DNA of 64,000 nt from CALDTK01 sp045110575 (GCA_045110575.1 JBGCGF010000065.1:19971-83970), one strand, 5' to 3'. Shown: positions 52,769 through 61,456, counted from the first letter of the stretch. Numbers and translations: made by a program. Notes: generated from the letters alone by a model not told the origin.

Positions 52769-52929
52769 AGAGCCTGTTTAAGAAGTTCTGATCCGCTTAA
52801 GAATCGGACAATTCAAGGCTGATTATCTTTGAAAATGCTTGCTTTAGCCAGCTAGACCTTGCGCTTTTCGTCTTAATCAGTCTTGAATTTTCTCAATTTC
52901 GTTAGAATCTGAATTCTTAAACAGGCTCT
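52769..52929. mobile_element. MITE-like 161-bp element
   Basis: Perfect 16-bp terminal inverted repeats AGAGCCTGTTTAAGAA (52769-52784) and TTCTTAAACAGGCTCT (52914-52929), with a second inner inverted pair AATTCAAGGCTGATTA / TAATCAGTCTTGAATT (52810-52825 and 52874-52889, one mismatch). No coding capacity. GAGCCTGTTTA-type ends resemble those of IS5/IS1182-like transposons, so a non-autonomous derivative is likely. Clear target duplication not seen. Confidence 0.7.
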
Positions 52930-52981
52930 GAAGACTCTTAAGGTGTAATCTAGTAACATTGCACGGCTCTTAACTCACGCT

Positions 52982-53548
52982 ATGTCTCTTCGTAAACGTA
53001 TTTCTACTTGGATCTTCAACAAGAAGTGGGGTTGGTCAACAGAAGGCCCTCTGCCTTATGATGTACCGAAATGCTTGGTTGTGGTATATCCACATACCAG
53101 TAACTGGGATTTCCCAATTGGCGTGTTCTTTAGGATCGTGTACGGAATCGACATTGGTTTCGTCGGTAAGCACACGCTTTTTAAGCCTCCTTTAGGATGG
53201 CTCATGACCTGGCTTGGTGGTAAAGGGGTTGTCCGAACAGGCAACACAAATTTCGTTGATGGAGTCGCCAAGATTTTTGAAGAGAACGAAACGTTTCGGT
53301 TGTGCCTTACCCCAGAGGGAACTCGCTCGAAACCAGAGAAAATCAAAAGCGGCTTTCACTACATGGCACTTGCAGCCAAGGTCCCTATTGTATGGTGTGG
53401 CTTCGACTGGGAAAACAAGGTCATGAAATGGAGTGCACCTTATGAGGTGACAGAGGATTATGAAGAAACCCAAAGGGCCTTCAACAATTTTTTCCGAGGA
53501 GTCAAAGGCCACACACCTGAGTTAGCGTACGATATTCCGGAAGAGTAG
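52982..53548 (+). CDS. PlsC-family acyltransferase
   Basis: 188 residues. The HX4D catalytic motif is PHTSNWDFPIG (about residue 37), followed by VGKHTLFKPPLGWLMTWLGG, VVRTG and LTPEGTRSKPEKIKSGFHYM. Related to 1-acyl-glycerol-3-phosphate acyltransferases, transferring acyl chains to lysophospholipid-type acceptors at the inner membrane. The MITE-like element lies 52 bp upstream. Confidence 0.87.
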   Translation: MSLRKRISTWIFNKKWGWSTEGPLPYDVPKCLVVVYPHTSNWDFPIGVFFRIVYGIDIGFVGKHTLFKPPLGWLMTWLGGKGVVRTGNTNFVDGVAKIFEENETFRLCLTPEGTRSKPEKIKSGFHYMALAAKVPIVWCGFDWENKVMKWSAPYEVTEDYEETQRAFNNFFRGVKGHTPELAYDIPEE

Positions 53549-53563
53549 GGGAGAGAGGTGTTT

Positions 53564-53590
53564 GTCCTGCGAGTTGCCAATTCGCAGGAC
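53564..53590. terminator. Hairpin between converging genes
   Basis: Stem GTCCTGCGA / TCGCAGGAC with a 9-nt loop, directly before the thioredoxin gene's stop. A similar TTTGTCCTGC hairpin recurs at 54845-54870. Confidence 0.6.
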
Positions 53591-53599
53591 CACACAGCA

Positions 53600-54499
53600 T
53601 TAATCTTTGTTGGCTACAAAGCCTTCCTGCAGCTCAAGAAGCTTTATCGTCAATTTCATGTTCGATGGGTCGAGCGAGAGCGCCTTCGCATAATTCCGTA
53701 TCGCAGCTTCTTTATCACCGGACTCAAGTAGAGCTTCGGCATAGCTATCGAAAACATTGGGGTTGAATTTAAAATAGTATGTATTGAACTGGAAGCAACG
53801 GAGAGCTTTCTCAATTTGACCTGAATTTAAATAGACATAACCTAAGGTGTTTAGTTCAGATTTTTTTGCAACTTTACGATAGGTGCTGTTTACGAGATTC
53901 TTAAAATCTTGGGTTATTTCTTCATCCGTATGCTTCGCTAGAAGCTCGATCATATGCGTAGCGCCACGGTAGTTCGGAGCTGGAGGTATTCCCATAGCGA
54001 TCTGACGTAAATCCGTTAACAGATCAGAATTGGGAGACTCTACAATTCGAGCAGTTTCTTTGCCGTCTTGCTCAAAAATGAAAGTTGGAACACGGTGAAT
54101 GTTCTTACCAACTTCTTCGCCGTTGGGACCTTGCTTGTATTTTTCATCGCCGTTGTAAAGACCAATGATGTTAAGCGATTCCAGTGGCAAACCAGCTGAT
54201 TCCCATAGTTTTATAAAGCGCGGAACCCATTTCTTACTATCGCCACACCAGGTGCCGAGGTAAATGTCAACCGATGTGTTTTTGAACTCGTGAGCCCATT
54301 CGGATTTAGCAATGCTGTCGGTATGTGAGCCTACATAGTTTTTCGAATACCATTCTGCATATGGCGCTTCTTGTAAGTCAGAAATAGTGATTGGACCGCA
54401 AAGATGTACGTTGTCTTTCTTGTCGGTGTACGTGGTAGCCTTCTGCGCAAATGCGGAAATAGATAAGATGCTACATAGGAGTAAACAAAGAGTTTTCAT
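53600..54499 (-). CDS. Secreted thioredoxin-fold protein with C-terminal TPR
   Basis: 299 residues with signal peptide (MKTLCLLLCSILSISAFA). Thioredoxin-like part: VDIYLGTWCGDSKKWVPRFI (single Cys, CGDS in place of CXXC), LNIIGLYNGDEKY and RVPTFIFEQDGKETARIVES. From about 215, two TPR units (LNTLGYVYLNSGQIEKALRC; YAEALLESGDKEAAIRNYAK). Periplasmic; the missing second Cys argues for an isomerase-like or structural role. Confidence 0.8.
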   Translation of the reverse strand: MKTLCLLLCSILSISAFAQKATTYTDKKDNVHLCGPITISDLQEAPYAEWYSKNYVGSHTDSIAKSEWAHEFKNTSVDIYLGTWCGDSKKWVPRFIKLWESAGLPLESLNIIGLYNGDEKYKQGPNGEEVGKNIHRVPTFIFEQDGKETARIVESPNSDLLTDLRQIAMGIPPAPNYRGATHMIELLAKHTDEEITQDFKNLVNSTYRKVAKKSELNTLGYVYLNSGQIEKALRCFQFNTYYFKFNPNVFDSYAEALLESGDKEAAIRNYAKALSLDPSNMKLTIKLLELQEGFVANKD

Positions 54500-55006
54500 G
54501 AGACTAAGTTTTGAGTTGATTGATGATTTGTCAAACCTAACTCCTATGGAAATGTGAAAATGTTAACTAAGCGAGAATGGAATCCTAACTGCTGTTAACA
54601 GACAGGTCGTTTTGTTATTTGTTAGTTGCTAATTGTCAATTGTTAATGCCGAGATGTTTTGCTCGCCTTCGGCTCATTTTATAATTCGACATGCGAGAAT
54701 GATTGAACCGCAACGGGCACTACATGCCTGCTTGAGGGAGCAACGCAGGATGGAGAGCTCACGCAGAGCTTCGTAGAGAGACAGAACGCGCAGAGCCGAG
54801 ACGTTCATGCCAATCGCGGAGGCCTTTATAGCTATGTGTATTTGTCCTGCCGAACCACTGGTTCGCAGGAAAAAATATAGCCAGCACATGCAGAGCATGT
54901 CAACCGCTGGCCTTGCGTCCCAATAAGCAGTCCTGCAGCGATCTAGCAGTGAAACGATCCAGAAACGTAGTGATCCAAGCTTAAGCCTACGGCTTAGCTT
55001 TATCCC
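54500..55006. other. 507-bp gene-free region with clustered hairpins; candidate structured RNA
   Basis: AT-rich up to about 54700, then a GC-richer block. Visible folds: TCCTGC-C-GAACC / GGTTC-GCAGGA at 54845-54870 and a nested hairpin near 54876-54915 (GCCAGC / GCTGGC enclosing ACATGC / GCATGT). No tRNA, tmRNA, SRP RNA or RNase P signature recognised. It may carry a non-coding RNA; a TAGCTTTA box for the next gene is at 54995-55002. Confidence 0.45.
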
Positions 55007-55831
55007 ATGGATCCACGCTACCTCGTCATCGCAGGCTTACTTCTGCTTCTCATCGTGGCAGCGATCTTCCTTTTTTGGAAATCACGAAGAGAGCTTCCCG
55101 TTGAAGAGGTGCCTAAAGAGTGGATCGCGATTCTTAAAAAGCGCGTTCGATATTTTCGAGAGCTATCGCCCGACCGCCAGGCCGTTTTTGCCAAACGTGT
55201 ACAAGGGTTTCTAGGCGAGGTAACAATCAATGGTGCAAAGACGTCGGTCAGCCTTACCGATAAATTGCTCATCGCAGCAAGTGCACAGATTCCCCTTTTT
55301 GGATTCCCCGATTGGCACTATCCCAACATCGATGAAGTCGTCTTGTATGGCGCTAATTTTTCGCGAGATTTTGACCCGGATTCATCCGACCGGAACATTC
55401 TCGGAATGGTGGGCAATCGCGAATTGAAGCGCGCCATGGTTCTCAGTAAGCCAGCGCTTCACGAAGGGTTTGGACGGCATACAGACTCCAACGTAGGTGT
55501 ACACGAATTTGCGCACCTACTCGACATGAGCGATGGTGATGTAGATGGTTCGCCTGACTATTATTTAGAAGATGGATTAGTTGGTCCATGGATGAGAGTC
55601 GTCGAACGTGAAATGCTAAAAATCATCAGAGGCGATAGTGCCCTCGACGAATACGGTGCTACCAATGAAGCTGAATTCTTCGCTGTCGCAACCGAGTACT
55701 TTTTCTTTCGGCCAGATGACTTGAAAGAGGAGCACCCAAAGCTGTATGGCATGCTCGAGGACATCTTTAGGCAAGATCCTACGCAGTCAAATCCAGCACA
55801 GGCGTATCGTGATTCCGTTGATCCGGAATAG
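55007..55831 (+). CDS. mtfA: MtfA-family zinc peptidase
   Basis: 274 residues. N-terminal membrane anchor (LVIAGLLLLLIVAAIFLFW), then WIAILKKRVRYFRELSPDRQ, FGFPDWHYPNIDEVVLYGAN and the zinc motif VGVHEFAHLLDMSDGDVDG (HEFAH) with downstream NEAEFFAVATEYFFFRPDDL. In E. coli MtfA binds the Mlc repressor and is a peptidase; the membrane-anchored form is common in Bacteroidota. A TAGCTTTA box precedes the ATG by 4 bp. Confidence 0.88.
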   Translation: MDPRYLVIAGLLLLLIVAAIFLFWKSRRELPVEEVPKEWIAILKKRVRYFRELSPDRQAVFAKRVQGFLGEVTINGAKTSVSLTDKLLIAASAQIPLFGFPDWHYPNIDEVVLYGANFSRDFDPDSSDRNILGMVGNRELKRAMVLSKPALHEGFGRHTDSNVGVHEFAHLLDMSDGDVDGSPDYYLEDGLVGPWMRVVEREMLKIIRGDSALDEYGATNEAEFFAVATEYFFFRPDDLKEEHPKLYGMLEDIFRQDPTQSNPAQAYRDSVDPE

Positions 55832-55926
55832 GAGGAGAGTCGTACTAACATGATACGCACGGACGTTTGCGCCAACGGCTATTTGAGATGACATTATTCC
55901 CTAACGCCGCCTAGTTTTGCATTCGA

Positions 55927-56535
55927 ATGTCTATCCTTTACGCACTAGATCTCGCAGGTACGCTCGTGTTCGCCATCAGTGGAATCCTCACGGCGATCGA
56001 CAAGAAGTTTGACCTGGTTGGAGCTGCCGTTATTGGCTTTGTCACTGCTGTCGGTGGGGGCACGCTACGTGACCTGCTGCTTGGCCAAACGCCTGTTGGT
56101 TGGATGAACGACCTCACTTACCTGGGGCTCGTCGGTATCGCCTTGCCGCTCAGTTATCTCGGCCGTGGCTACATCAGCAAGCTGCGCCGTAGCATGTTCA
56201 TTTTCGATACGGTAGGAATAGCAATCTTCACCATCATCGGCTTGGAGAAAACCCTCACCCTTGGCCTTTCTCCTGTCATCGCAGTCATGATGGGAATCGT
56301 CTCTGCAGTATTCGGAGGGGTGACACGTGATGTGTTGTGTGCTGAAGTACCACTCATTTTTAGAAGAGAGATCTATGCCACCGCCTGTCTAATTGGAGGT
56401 GTCATCTTCCTAATTGCAGAGCAAGTGAGTTCGTATCGAGACGTCAATATCGGTATCGCGATTGCAGTCGTCTTCTTAATTCGCTACCTCGCTGTTAAGA
56501 ACAGCTGGCACATCGGTGTGAAGCCGCTCACGTAA
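55927..56535 (+). CDS. TRIC-type (UPF0126) cation channel family protein
   Basis: 202 residues, two repeats of three membrane helices: LDLAGTLVFAISGILTAIDK ... VGGGTLRDLLLG and FIFDTVGIAIFTIIGLEKTL ... FGGVTRDVLCAEVPLIFR. The GGGTxRD motifs are typical of prokaryotic TRIC channels (YadS/YicG). Probably K+/cation permeation. A TAGTTTTG box ends 7 bp before the ATG. Confidence 0.9.
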   Translation: MSILYALDLAGTLVFAISGILTAIDKKFDLVGAAVIGFVTAVGGGTLRDLLLGQTPVGWMNDLTYLGLVGIALPLSYLGRGYISKLRRSMFIFDTVGIAIFTIIGLEKTLTLGLSPVIAVMMGIVSAVFGGVTRDVLCAEVPLIFRREIYATACLIGGVIFLIAEQVSSYRDVNIGIAIAVVFLIRYLAVKNSWHIGVKPLT

Positions 56536-56547
56536 TAAATAAGAGCC

Positions 56548-57450
56548 TTACTCAACTAGAATTTCAACGCGACGATTGGTGGCTTTGCCTTCACGAGTTG
56601 CATTGGTTGCAATAGGCTCAGATTCTCCTTTGCCAACGGTGACGACTTCGATGTCTGTCAAATTCACTCGGCTTTGTAAGAAGCTCAGAACTGATTCTGC
56701 TCTACGTTCTGAAAGGCTTTGATTGTCCGCTTCTTCTCCGCTATCGTCGGTATGACCAGTGATGGTAATCTTCTTGATGCTCATCGTTTTTAACTGAGCG
56801 GCAAGGGAGTCAAATTTCTCAGCGCCTCTATGTGGTATGGTGTGTTCGCCGAGGTCGAATAGCTGGGCCCCTTCTACTACAATCAGTTCTGCAGGTGGTG
56901 CGCTAAGGCTAGGCGTCGGACATTCCTCATTCGCTCCGATTCGATTGATATCTAATTCCAGTGCATAGCCACCGTAAAAGGCGTTGTAGTACCAGACTTT
57001 TGCATCGTATGTTTTTGCTTCGAGTACGAGACTATCGGTGACACGCGTCTGTTTGTGGTGACCGTCATTTGAGACTGCGAGCTCCTCATCTAGCCAAAGC
57101 ACAGAGCCATCGTCTGAATTAAGGCTTAGACTGTAGCAACCTGCTTGAAGCACATCCAGTTTTGCTTTGACGATCATCCCAAATCGAACACGTTCGTATA
57201 CTTCAGGGAAAGCAATATCATTCGGTTCGTAGGCAATATCGAGTGCAGGAAAGGTGACGTGAGCAATGAAGTCGCCATCGTACACATGGTCTCCGAACCC
57301 CGATTGTAGATATTCCTCTCCAATGTGGTAGGCTGATCCTCTCCAAGAAGTTAGGGTATGCGTTTGAGCAAATGCCACGCATGCCCCAAGGCATACTAGT
57401 AGACATATCAGTATCGGGGCTTTATAGCAAATCATATTCAATCTATTCAT
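56548..57450 (-). CDS. Secreted PA14-OmpA family protein
   Basis: 300 residues from the ATG at 57450 (in-frame ATG further upstream at 57513). Signal peptide (YKAPILICLLVCLGACVAFA). Residues 30-170: PA14-like beta domain (LQAGCYSLSLNSDDGSVLWL, HHKQTRVTDSLVLEAKTYDA). Residues 190-300: OmpA peptidoglycan-binding domain (ITITGHTDDSGEEADNQSLS, ERRAESVLSFLQSR). It links the outer envelope to peptidoglycan, with a possible glycan-binding PA14 domain. Confidence 0.88.
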   Translation of the reverse strand: MNRLNMICYKAPILICLLVCLGACVAFAQTHTLTSWRGSAYHIGEEYLQSGFGDHVYDGDFIAHVTFPALDIAYEPNDIAFPEVYERVRFGMIVKAKLDVLQAGCYSLSLNSDDGSVLWLDEELAVSNDGHHKQTRVTDSLVLEAKTYDAKVWYYNAFYGGYALELDINRIGANEECPTPSLSAPPAELIVVEGAQLFDLGEHTIPHRGAEKFDSLAAQLKTMSIKKITITGHTDDSGEEADNQSLSERRAESVLSFLQSRVNLTDIEVVTVGKGESEPIATNATREGKATNRRVEILVE

Positions 57451-57516
57451 TCGCAAGCTAAGACTAAAAACATAGTTATAGGTGGACTTGGCGTTAGCTT
57501 TTAGACTTCCCAAGAA

Positions 57517-57553
57517 AAAAGCCCCTCTAGTTTGAACAACTAGAGGGGCTTTT
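57517..57553 (-). terminator. Intrinsic terminator of the xylBA operon
   Basis: Perfect 16-bp stem AAAAGCCCCTCTAGTT / AACTAGAGGGGCTTTT with loop TGAAC, 21 bp beyond the xylA stop on the minus strand and followed there by a T-tract. Confidence 0.93.
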
Positions 57554-57574
57554 AAAAGGGCAATGTGAGGCTTC

Positions 57575-58885
57575 TTAAATGTACCGACTCACCACATTCT
57601 CCGCCCATTCCTGACGTCCACTTTGAAAATCAATATCACCCTGCTTCTTCCCAATATTGGCAAGTTGTTTTAGCGAAAGCTTACCCACCTCAAATTTCTT
57701 TCCGTTGCCCTTGTCAAAGCTGCTGTAACGCTGCTTCACAAAGCCTTCGAGTGTACCTTCTTCCATCATCGCATGTGCATTGATGAGCGCACGCGCAAAT
57801 GCGTCCATGCCGCCAATATGTGCGTAGAAGAGATCTTCACGATCGGTTGAGTTGCGACGAATCTTCGCGTCGAAGTTGATTCCACCAGCGCCGATTCCAC
57901 CGTTCTTCAAGATGACGCGCATTGCGAGTAGCATCTCTGTCGGGTCGTTCGGAAACTGATCCGTATCCCAGCCATTCTGATAGTCGCCACGGTTTGCATC
58001 GATACTTCCTAGCACACCGGCATTGGCTGCAACTTGGAGTTCGTGGTCGAAGGTGTGGCCAGCGAGTGTTGCATGGTTGACTTCGATGTTGAGCGCGAAA
58101 TCATCCATCAAATCGAATTCACGCAGGAAGCCAATCACCGTTTCACTGTCGAAGTCGTACTGGTGCTTGGTTGGCTCCATCGGCTTTGGCTCGATGAGGA
58201 ATTTTCCTTTGAATTTATTCTTGCGACCGTAATCACGCGCCATTGTCAAGAACATCGCCATGTGCTCACGCTCACGCTTCAGGTCGGTATTGAGAAGACT
58301 CATGTAGCCTTCACGACCGCCCCAGAACACGTAGTTCTGTCCGCCGAGAGCAACGGTCGTATCAATAGCTGTTTTGACTTGAGCTGCTGCGTGCGCGACT
58401 ACCTGAAAGTCAGGATTGGTCGCGGCACCGTTCATGAATCTTGGATTCGAAAAAGCATTGCTCGTTCCCCAAAGGAGATCGATGCCTTTTGCCTTTTGAA
58501 GCTCCTTGGCGTGCTTAGCTGCATCTTGCATGCGGTCCTCACTTTCCGCAAGCGTCTTGCCTTCTTCTACGAGATCGTAGTCGTGCCAGCAGTAAAACTT
58601 AGCGCCAAGTTTGTCCATGAATTCGAACGCACCATCAAGCTTTTTACGGGCTCTGGTTTTTGCATCACGGCCTTTATCCCATGGAAATGAAATGGTGCCT
58701 GCACCAAATGGATCACCGCCCGTTCCACCAAATGAGTGCCAGTAAGCGACTGCAAAACGCAGATGCTCGGCCATCGTTTTAATTCCTATGACACGCTCGG
58801 CGTCATAGTAGCGAAAGGCTAGTGGGTTCTTAGATTCTGGTCCTTCGTACTGGACCTTCTTGACAGATGGGAAATAGCTAGGCAT
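57575..58885 (-). CDS. xylA: Xylose isomerase
   Basis: 436 residues. Family segments: FSFPWD-type KGRDA region, FYCWHDYDLVEEGKTLAESE with the catalytic His, YVFWGGREGYMSLLNTDLKR, FLIEPKPMEPTKHQYDFDSE with metal ligands, NIEVNHATLAGHTFDHEL and GSIDANRGDYQNGWDTDQF. It converts D-xylose to D-xylulose. A TACCTTTC box precedes the ATG by 4 bp although xylB lies only 60 bp upstream, so it may have its own start. Confidence 0.97.
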   Translation of the reverse strand: MPSYFPSVKKVQYEGPESKNPLAFRYYDAERVIGIKTMAEHLRFAVAYWHSFGGTGGDPFGAGTISFPWDKGRDAKTRARKKLDGAFEFMDKLGAKFYCWHDYDLVEEGKTLAESEDRMQDAAKHAKELQKAKGIDLLWGTSNAFSNPRFMNGAATNPDFQVVAHAAAQVKTAIDTTVALGGQNYVFWGGREGYMSLLNTDLKREREHMAMFLTMARDYGRKNKFKGKFLIEPKPMEPTKHQYDFDSETVIGFLREFDLMDDFALNIEVNHATLAGHTFDHELQVAANAGVLGSIDANRGDYQNGWDTDQFPNDPTEMLLAMRVILKNGGIGAGGINFDAKIRRNSTDREDLFYAHIGGMDAFARALINAHAMMEEGTLEGFVKQRYSSFDKGNGKKFEVGKLSLKQLANIGKKQGDIDFQSGRQEWAENVVSRYI

Positions 58886-58945
58886 GGGTGAAAGGTAATA
58901 GCCTCACACCAAATTCGTTCATCGCCCTTTTCAATAGAAAAATTA

Positions 58946-60427
58946 CTACAAAAGTCCTTCTTGCCAGCGACCGAAAAAGTCAGCGTAAGCTTCACCCAAT
59001 TCAGCTTTAGGAGTAAATTCACCAGTCTGTTCGAGACTTGAGAGTGCCTCGTGGTGATCCGAGAAAGCCCCGCTGCCAACACCTGCTGCGCGTGCTGCAC
59101 CTTGCGCTCCGTCAGTGTCGTAAAGCTCAAGCGGTACTCCAGTAAGTTGGCAGAAGGCTTGACAAAAACGATCGCTCAAGAATAGATTTGCTCTACCCGA
59201 ACGCACAACGGTAGGTTGGGCTCCTAGTTCGCCAAGGGCGTTGCCTCCAAAAGCCATGGCTGCAGCGATGCCATCTTGCACGGCAGCGGACATTTCTGAT
59301 ACGCCGTGAGTATTGAAATTGAGGTGCTTTATCGTTGCCCCAGGTGACGTGTTGCCTAGCAAACGCTCTGCACCATTACCGAACGGATAGAACAGCATGC
59401 CGTTACTTCCAATCGGGCTTTCGCTCGCCCATGTATTGAACTGATTGTAACCAGGCATTACACCGCCTGCGCCAAGCATGCGACGTAGCCATGCGTAGCC
59501 ACTTCCCGTTCCATTAATGCAAAGGAGAATGCCAAGGCGTTCAGCTTCAATGCTATCATTTACGTGTAGAAACGTATTGACACGTTGTTGCTCATCAAAC
59601 TTACGTTGGTCAGTTACAGCATAGACGACTCCCGAGGTTCCTGCGGTTGCTGCAGTCTCTCCAGGGTTCAACGCCTTCAATGAATAGGCATTATTAGGTT
59701 GGTCGCCAGCTCTGTAGGTGACCTGTGCGTTTTGGCGAAAGCCGAACTGCTCGCAAACGTCATGCTTAACCTGTCCTTGCTCTCCAAAGGTTGGAACGAG
59801 TGGCGGCAAAAGCGAGATGTCAAGGCCGTAGTGATCTAGCACTGCGTATGCAGGTTGGCGCGTTCCAAAGTCCCAGAGGACCATTTCGCTCAATCCACTT
59901 GCGGTGGTGTTGCGTTCGCCGGTAAGTTTGAAGGCGATGTAGTCTCCTGGCAGCATTGCGGTTACAGCTTTCGCCAAAACCTTCGGCTCGTGCTCCTTCA
60001 CCCAAGCCCATTTGCTTGCTGTAAAGTTGCCAGGACTGTTGAGGGTCGTCGTTTCGATGAGTCCTTGTCCAAGGGCCAATTCTGCATCGTGCCCCAACTC
60101 TACAGCGCGACTATCGCACCAGATGATACTCGGCCGTACAGGTTTCCCTTCAGCATTGAGCAATACCAGCCCGTGCATTTGGTAGCCAATGCCGATCGCG
60201 TCGACCTCCGCTAGCGAGTGCTTCTTAGCGAGCAGTGCTATTGCCTTTTCGGTATGCTTCCACCAAAGCTCTGGATTTTGCTCGGCCCATCCAGCCTTCT
60301 TCACATTGATCTTCAGCTCCTGTTTCGCCGGAGATTGAGCTTTCGCCAAAACCCGACCACCGTTGCTGTCAACGAGGGAGACTTTCACAGATGAACTTCC
60401 TAAATCAATACCGAGAAGGTGTGCCAT
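58946..60427 (-). CDS. xylB: Xylulokinase
   Basis: 493 residues, FGGY kinase family: N-terminal HLLGIDLGSSSVKVSLVDSN, GIGYQMHGLVLLNAEGKPVR, PSIIWCDSRAVELG, catalytic loop AGDQPNNAYSLKALNPGETA, TAGTSGVVYAVTD. It phosphorylates D-xylulose to enter the pentose phosphate pathway. Contains three exact copies of the 14-bp motif (59729, 59967, 60339), the highest density in the window. A TATATTAC box precedes the ATG by 4 bp. No xylose transporter or XylR is in view. Confidence 0.96.
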   Translation of the reverse strand: MAHLLGIDLGSSSVKVSLVDSNGGRVLAKAQSPAKQELKINVKKAGWAEQNPELWWKHTEKAIALLAKKHSLAEVDAIGIGYQMHGLVLLNAEGKPVRPSIIWCDSRAVELGHDAELALGQGLIETTTLNSPGNFTASKWAWVKEHEPKVLAKAVTAMLPGDYIAFKLTGERNTTASGLSEMVLWDFGTRQPAYAVLDHYGLDISLLPPLVPTFGEQGQVKHDVCEQFGFRQNAQVTYRAGDQPNNAYSLKALNPGETAATAGTSGVVYAVTDQRKFDEQQRVNTFLHVNDSIEAERLGILLCINGTGSGYAWLRRMLGAGGVMPGYNQFNTWASESPIGSNGMLFYPFGNGAERLLGNTSPGATIKHLNFNTHGVSEMSAAVQDGIAAAMAFGGNALGELGAQPTVVRSGRANLFLSDRFCQAFCQLTGVPLELYDTDGAQGAARAAGVGSGAFSDHHEALSSLEQTGEFTPKAELGEAYADFFGRWQEGLL

Positions 60428-60467
60428 GGGGGTAATATAGGTTCAAGGTTCAGATTAGTAGGGATGT

Positions 60468-60517
60468 TGTTTGGTTCAAGTTTCGGCAGGTGGGACGTGC
60501 GAACCTTGAACCAAACA
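60468..60517. repeat. Imperfect inverted repeat between xylB and an outer-membrane gene
   Basis: TGTTTGGTTCAAGTTTCG (60468-60485) and CGAACCTTGAACCAAACA (60500-60517), 17 of 18 paired. Flanking GGTTCAAGGTTCAG (60440-60453) and TTGAACCCTGAACC (60542-60555) form an outer repeat. Could be an operator or a REP-like palindrome. Confidence 0.7.
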
Positions 60518-60646
60518 GCTGGTGAAAGCGAAGCTCAACTGTTGAACCCTGAACCTTTCACTTTTTGTGAAAACGTTAAATATTCTGTAAGAGAGCAGCA
60601 GATTGTCTTCTCTCTACGTATTAGTATCAACACAATATGATTTCAA

Positions 60647-61456
60647 ATGAAGTACACCCTACTACTCTTCGCGTTTTGCCTCTCCTTCGCAGCGCACGCT
60701 CAATATAAAATCTCAAGCTTCGGTGTCAGTACCGGAATTGATGAAGATCGCGTCCAAGGACTTAACACCGATTACATGTTCGAATCCGCAGGCATGGAAG
60801 CTCCTGGGGAATTGGCAGCCTACTTGGACAAAGGATATGCGTACAGCATGATCTGTGAGAATCCATATTTCCGAGGTGATGTAGCCTTACAAAACGGCGC
60901 GAAAGAACTCCGTTTGGGGGTCTATGCAATCTTCAACCGCTTAGACGGTATTAGCTCTTATGAAGCTGGCGAGTACATCGACCTTGCTTCTTACGGACAC
61001 GAACTTGGCGTTGAAGCAGCTCACTTGTGGCGCTCTAACACGCTCTGCGGCTGGCACGTGTATGGCGGCGGTGGAGTTCAATTGGGCTATGGCTTCGGGA
61101 ATGAACTCTACGGATACGGTAGCAGCAACAGCACAATCGCTACACTCAGCTTTCGCCAAAACGGAGGTACCGTAACCAACGGCCAGACGGTTCAAAATAG
61201 CTTCCAGAGCAACCAGTACTATTTCGATACGAAAACCCCCAATACAGTTCATGGCCGCGGCTATGCAATGGGTGGAGCAAGCTTCAACATCAACAAGATA
61301 GAGTTGAGTATCGAAGGGCGCTGGGGCTACGGCTTTCGCCAAAACAAGTTTGCAGGAGCGACGACCAACCTCCGTTCAGTTAACGTAGGTGTTCGATATA
61401 ACCTTCGCAGACCTGGACCATGCGGCGATGAGGCGGCTGCGAGTGAGTGGAATTAA
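60647..61456 (+). CDS. Outer-membrane beta-barrel protein, unknown function
   Basis: 269 residues with signal peptide (MKYTLLLFAFCLSFAAHA). Aromatic/glycine-rich alternating strands (KELRLGVYAIFNRLDGISS, HVYGGGGVQLGYGFGNELYG, MGGASFNINKIELSIEGRWG, TNLRSVNVGVRYNL) indicate a barrel-type surface protein. No family named. Two exact 14-bp motifs (61149 and 61332), both read as FRQN. Confidence 0.75.
   Translation: MKYTLLLFAFCLSFAAHAQYKISSFGVSTGIDEDRVQGLNTDYMFESAGMEAPGELAAYLDKGYAYSMICENPYFRGDVALQNGAKELRLGVYAIFNRLDGISSYEAGEYIDLASYGHELGVEAAHLWRSNTLCGWHVYGGGGVQLGYGFGNELYGYGSSNSTIATLSFRQNGGTVTNGQTVQNSFQSNQYYFDTKTPNTVHGRGYAMGGASFNINKIELSIEGRWGYGFRQNKFAGATTNLRSVNVGVRYNLRRPGPCGDEAAASEWN

Noticed and set aside
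54674..54898. 74-residue minus-strand ORF in the hairpin-rich region
   Set aside because: Cys/Ser/Arg-rich translation without domains; overlaps strong hairpins, so more consistent with RNA structure or non-coding DNA.
624..61345. The 14-bp motif as a promoter or regulator operator
   Set aside because: Thirteen of fourteen exact copies lie within coding sequence, in both orientations and several frames.
624..61345. The 14-bp motif as a Chi- or KOPS-like polarised site
   Set aside because: Not excluded but disfavoured: orientations are mixed (4 plus, 10 minus) and adjacent copies at 41312/41567 and 59729/59967 face opposite ways.
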